Below, in pieces: positions 61,401 to 64,000 of a stretch of 64,000 bases of DNA; positions within the stretch are counted from its first letter, which is position 1, and every line of letters begins with the position of its first letter. Both the position numbers and the translations under genes were made by a program. Source of the stretch: CAISCU01 sp051861545 (GTDB lineage: Bacteria; Bacteroidota; Bacteroidia; UKL13-3); contig JBIMKP010000005.1 in the NCBI GenBank assembly GCA_051861545.1, positions 1 through 64,000 of the forward strand, read 5' to 3'. A model generated the notes under the pieces. It ran no database searches, had not been told where the DNA came from, and saw nothing but the letters and a program-made list of their open reading frames with translations.

Positions 61401-63418
61401 ATTTGCAAAATCCAGCCAGAATTTATTTGTTGGCAGGAACCTATTCAGTTTCATTAAAAGTAACTGATTCTTTAGGCTGTACTGCAACACAATCTATTCC
61501 TGATATGCTTGTTATTGGTGGTCCAAAAGGTACTTATTCCATTACACCAGATTTTGGTTGTGCTCCTCTACAAGTAGAAATGAAATCGAACGCAACTAAT
61601 GTAGTGAAATTTGAATGGGATTTTGGTGATGGTGTTTTAGATACTAACGCAAATACAAGTCATTTATATGAGCGTGATGGTAGGTTTATTCCTAGTTTAA
61701 CTTTGGTTGATTCTGCAGGTTGTAAAATTGGTCTTCCTCCAATTGATACAATTATGGTTTTACCAAATCCTAAAGTAAGTGTTGCTGTAAGTAAGAAAAT
61801 TAATTGTTTAGGTGCAGATGTTGAATTAACGGGAACTGTTTCAAGTGTAAATCCTATAACTAATTATTTATGGAAAATTGATACTAACAATTATTCTATA
61901 TTAGGTCCTATTAATTACCATTGTAATAGGGTAGGTGATATTCCTGTTTTGTTTGAAGTTACCGATATTAACAATTGCAAAGGATTCTTTCAAGATTCAT
62001 TTGCCATTCAGGTTTTTAAGGACTCTATTGCACCACTTAAACCAAGTCCTCTTAGAGCTAGTGTTGTAAATGATGAACAGGTTGATTTTTCTTTTTATGG
62101 TTCACCAGAAGCCGATTTTGATCATTATCTAATACAATTTGATTTCAATGGTTCTATTCCTAATCAAACTAGAATTATTACAGATATATTAGATACTATT
62201 CCCGTTTTTTCTAATTTAAATACCCGATTTTATACCTATTCATACCGCATGCAAACGGTAGATGCTTGTAAGAATTTTTCTGAACCTACAGAGAAACATA
62301 CAAGCATTGAATTAAAAGCAACAGGTATTATAAATGCCAACTTATTAAATTGGTCGCCATATTTGGGTTGGGATTCTGTTTGGGCCTATGAAATTTATAG
62401 GCTAAATGTCAATACCAATTTATTTGAAAAAATTGGAAAGGTGTCTGATTCAGTAAGGACTTATATAGACTCACAAACCTTTTGCCATAAACTTTTTACC
62501 TATAAAATAAAAGCAGTAAATGGTTTTATAAACTCTTGGAGTGATTCAGCTTCTGCCATTCCTTTATATGAACCAAGTACTCCAAGCACTAGGACTTTCA
62601 GGGTTACTGTTCAAGACAATGGTTCTGTATTATTGCAATGGTTTAAAAGGAAACATAAGTACTCTTTTAAATATATTTTGAATAGAACTTCTGATGACCC
62701 TATAAGAAGAAGCAAAAGAATCGTGGTTAATAGTAGTGATAGTTTTTATGTTGATACAGATGTAAATGTTAATGCTTTTAGTTATTCTTATGTAGTTCAA
62801 ATGGAGGATGAATGTGGTGGACTTGGATTACTTTCAAATGAAGCCAAAACAATTTTGCTTTTAGTTGATATTGAAAAGAATGATAAATTAACTGAAGATC
62901 CAAAAATTTACTGGAATAGCTATAGAGATTGGGCATCTGGTATTGAAAAGTATGATGTGTTTTTTTATAATGATAGCTTAGGCTCAAAAGAACTAATCAG
63001 TATAAAAAGGGAAAACGATTCATTAGTAACTTCACATGCATATTTAAACTTTGAACAAGATGATTATTGTTACAGAGTTGTGGCTTATCAAAAGGATAGT
63101 AATTGGGTCGAAAGTTGGTCGAATATTGGCTGTATGTCTACCAAACCACGTTTGTTTGCGCCCAATGCATTTACTGTTAATGGCGATAAAATCAATGATG
63201 GATTTTTATTAAAAGGTGTTTTTATCAAACAATACGAGCTTAGAATTTACGACCGTTGGGGAACATTAGTTTTTGAAACAAACAACCTCAATCAAGCCTG
63301 GGATGGCACATTTGGAAATGAACCAGCCCCGGCAGGAGTTTATGTTTATGTAGCAAATGGATATGGCAGAAAGGGTGAATATGTAACACTTAAGGGAAAT
63401 GTTACGCTATTAAGATAA
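58409..63418 (+). CDS. Large PKD-repeat protein with gliding-motility type C-terminal domain
   Basis: 1669 residues. Signal peptide (YAVLIWLIILAFPAISQ), then at least nine PKD-type repeats, each marked by a W-D-F-G-like core: YLWDFGNGNTS, WAWDFGNGNVS, YLWNFGN, AWSWNLGN, FLWNLGK, FLWVFGDG, RIWSWGNG, WQWNFGDG, FEWDFGDG. Two FN3-like regions lie at ~1230-1560 and a CHU_C/type B T9SS domain at the end (RLFAPNAFTVNGDKINDGFL ... YELRIYDRWGTLVFE ... AWDGTFGN). Such proteins are exported by T9SS to the surface as adhesins or motility-associated proteins. The stop is next to the stop of the convergent M1 peptidase gene (1 nt between). Confidence 0.93.
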   Translation: MHIIRKYAVLIWLIILAFPAISQPVANFVANHVNGCAPLTVQFTSLSTGNPSSYLWDFGNGNTSTLINPSASYVNPGKFTVRLTVTNAAGSNQKTVSNYIDVYPLPDVKFGSLKLSGCSPLSVQFRDSSSSVLRGLKLWAWDFGNGNVSNQRHPLNTFNLPGNYSISLLVTDSNNCSNSLIKNNYINVQTAPIVDFVASSNFGCSLPFQPTFTPNITPALGNYSYLWNFGNTTQSTVSNPQATYNTKGTFPVSLRVINLAQCTVNVVKPNFIRLIDVVPDFVIDGTPDLCAPGNVKVLNTTAFDTLGIVFEWYLNGNLVSSFKNVQLNNLPVGNHSLELRVRVGNCIASTIRNSFINVIPGPKSNFYAEKTSYCKVPVMVSFKDSSSNAVAWSWNLGNAQTANLREPIVTYNNFGEYTVSLITTHTNGCRDTLVKPLYIKIKPAFVLPLVSPKKGCAPLLVNFGVYDTNSPPFNSFLWNLGKPGVTSNMASHNYTYTDTGVYYVSLTATNAEGCVSTRYDTVRVGLVLNPDFSSFKTTYCYGEQPISLQIPNHLKIPGFGYTWVTKDSSFTGSSLNNSVFFNDTGWQSLSLLMSHNGCTSGIFKDSVFRILGPIARYSFNYLPCSNSQLRFINRSIGGNKFLWVFGDGDSSTLFSPNHDYDSSANYMVKLFAYDTLTSCTSVYTLPIKAEIFMLPKFNISSKKGCFPLLVSLVNTTNPMTNIVKTEFLIDGKTLVGNNVSALLLNPGKYSVTMVLTDNKGCTFSITKTDSIQVVNANVEFASSPNISCLPLLLTTQDTSQSDFPIVKRIWSWGNGDSTVYTHPDSVFARYFYRNPPANQADGFFLKLTIQDSEGCRFFNSKKIFLSKPIPDFSFVQKKNCIQDTFLFTPNPDAQIGLGNLSFNWKILGNTYSSRTALLQYSGDTILPVLFRVTDVNGCKDSITKNVPILTGPPRVLFDANPKIINCPGPPIFFTDFSSAGSTPLVSWQWNFGDGGQSDLQNPARIYLLAGTYSVSLKVTDSLGCTATQSIPDMLVIGGPKGTYSITPDFGCAPLQVEMKSNATNVVKFEWDFGDGVLDTNANTSHLYERDGRFIPSLTLVDSAGCKIGLPPIDTIMVLPNPKVSVAVSKKINCLGADVELTGTVSSVNPITNYLWKIDTNNYSILGPINYHCNRVGDIPVLFEVTDINNCKGFFQDSFAIQVFKDSIAPLKPSPLRASVVNDEQVDFSFYGSPEADFDHYLIQFDFNGSIPNQTRIITDILDTIPVFSNLNTRFYTYSYRMQTVDACKNFSEPTEKHTSIELKATGIINANLLNWSPYLGWDSVWAYEIYRLNVNTNLFEKIGKVSDSVRTYIDSQTFCHKLFTYKIKAVNGFINSWSDSASAIPLYEPSTPSTRTFRVTVQDNGSVLLQWFKRKHKYSFKYILNRTSDDPIRRSKRIVVNSSDSFYVDTDVNVNAFSYSYVVQMEDECGGLGLLSNEAKTILLLVDIEKNDKLTEDPKIYWNSYRDWASGIEKYDVFFYNDSLGSKELISIKRENDSLVTSHAYLNFEQDDYCYRVVAYQKDSNWVESWSNIGCMSTKPRLFAPNAFTVNGDKINDGFLLKGVFIKQYELRIYDRWGTLVFETNNLNQAWDGTFGNEPAPAGVYVYVANGYGRKGEYVTLKGNVTLLR

Positions 63419-63419
63419 C

Positions 63420-64000
63420 TTAATTTTCAAGCTGAATCTTCTTATAATAATCGCCTTTTTCGGTGTGTATTTTCAATAAATACAATCCTGCTTTTTCATT
63501 CGAGATTAGGTTCTTTTCAAAATCAAATCCTATTGAACTATGAATCAGTCTTCCATTCAAATCATACAAATACAATTCAAATTTTTCATGGCTAGAACTA
63601 ACTGTAATTTTATCTTTAGCAGGATTAGGGTAAACTAGAAAATCAGTTTCTCCATTTAATTTCCCTATTCCAGTTAAACTACTGTTTTTGATTATAGTTA
63701 TATCATTTAGTATGTAATTTTCAGGGTCGAAAACAATTTTAACTACACTATCAGTTACAGCAATTTTATTATAATCGTTTTGTGCGGCTTTACCATTAAC
63801 TTTCACATCCATAGAATCTCCATTTGCATAATAAAAGCGGTATGATGGAGGAATGCTGAATAAGTTTCCTGTTTCTTTTGCATTCTTTTGAAGACTTAAT
63901 AAATGAACAAAACCAGGGGTATAATTCCAGTTTACTATATAATACGGATAACCTGTTCCATAAATCCATTCATTAAAGAATGCATTTAGGTTTAGCCCAG
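63420..64000 (-). CDS. M1-family metallopeptidase, C-terminal part with T9SS sorting domain
   Basis: Open on the minus strand from the window edge to the stop at 63420. The visible ~192 residues begin with LNLNAFFNEWIYGTGYPYYI, then VNWNYTP and FSIPPSYRFYYANGDSMDVK, which resembles the C-terminal part of M1 aminopeptidases (F-x-x-W-x-x-G-x-G-Y-P). They end in a type A T9SS sorting domain (FLVYPNPAKDKITVSS ... LYDLNGRLIHSS ... AGLYLLKIHTEKG). The zinc motif lies outside the window. Exported peptidase, probably attached to the surface. Confidence 0.75.
   Translation of the reverse strand, partial: GLNLNAFFNEWIYGTGYPYYIVNWNYTPGFVHLLSLQKNAKETGNLFSIPPSYRFYYANGDSMDVKVNGKAAQNDYNKIAVTDSVVKIVFDPENYILNDITIIKNSSLTGIGKLNGETDFLVYPNPAKDKITVSSSHEKFELYLYDLNGRLIHSSIGFDFEKNLISNEKAGLYLLKIHTEKGDYYKKIQLEN

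Overview
The window is AT-rich DNA from a Bacteroidota bacterium, probably an environmental or psychrotolerant member of the Flavobacteriales, Chitinophagales or Sphingobacteriales side; I cannot fix the order. The phylum call rests on four things. There are C-terminal type IX secretion (T9SS) sorting domains on five proteins. A large PKD-repeat protein carries a gliding-motility type C-terminal domain. Several promoters have the Bacteroidota form TTTG-N19-TAnnTTTG. The gene content includes Omp28-like, DUF4234/DUF2752, GH3, RhuM and ELWxxDGT-repeat proteins.

Layout. 1-3.2 kb: the edge of an IS21-family element (partial istA and 23-24 bp terminal repeats) lies inside a metallophosphoesterase gene that follows an AAA+ ATPase gene. 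3.2-7.8 kb: a DUF4234 gene with an in-frame stop, a DUF2752 gene, a lipoprotein, tRNA-Arg(CCU), a WG-repeat protein and a decayed YhcG-type nuclease gene. 8-15.3 kb: an ice-binding-like T9SS cargo protein with a tiny PID-motif partner, an outer-membrane trio and an ELWxxDGT-repeat cargo protein. 15.6-28.3 kb: a PLP-dependent MalY/PatB-like enzyme overlapping an unusual flavin monooxygenase-DsbA fusion, a DUF4143 ATPase with a tandem operator-like repeat, a GH3 glycosidase, a PEP/pyruvate-binding-domain lipoprotein, a formylglycine-enzyme-like protein, a second WG-repeat protein, and a HipA-like kinase/DUF3037 pair.

28.3-34.4 kb: an internally deleted bestrophin gene, a DUF962 gene, an acyltransferase, and a copper/cytochrome module (SCO, cytochrome c and small exported proteins), then an Omp28-like T9SS cargo protein. 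34.5-38 kb: an accessory patch with a frameshifted four-helix-bundle gene flanked by TTACGATTT-type repeats, RhuM and HipBA. 38-49.3 kb: sbcDC and a complete tripartite RND efflux operon. 49.6-52.2 kb: a secreted archaemetzincin, a PAP2 phosphatase, and a RAYT transposase next to a GC-rich REP array. 52.2-64 kb: a DEAD-box helicase, an ABC exporter, a Crp/Fnr regulator, an M28 peptidase, exonuclease III, a 1669-residue PKD adhesin-like protein, and the C-terminal part of a T9SS-exported M1 peptidase.

Most of the window is chromosomal housekeeping and cell-envelope genes. Mobile or decaying material sits between them at 0-8, 28.3, 34.5-38 and 51-52 kb. The least explained units are the monooxygenase-DsbA fusion operon, the exported PEP/pyruvate-domain protein, the RAYT/REP array and the AAA+/phosphoesterase cassette. 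All functional assignments come from reading motifs; no database search was possible.
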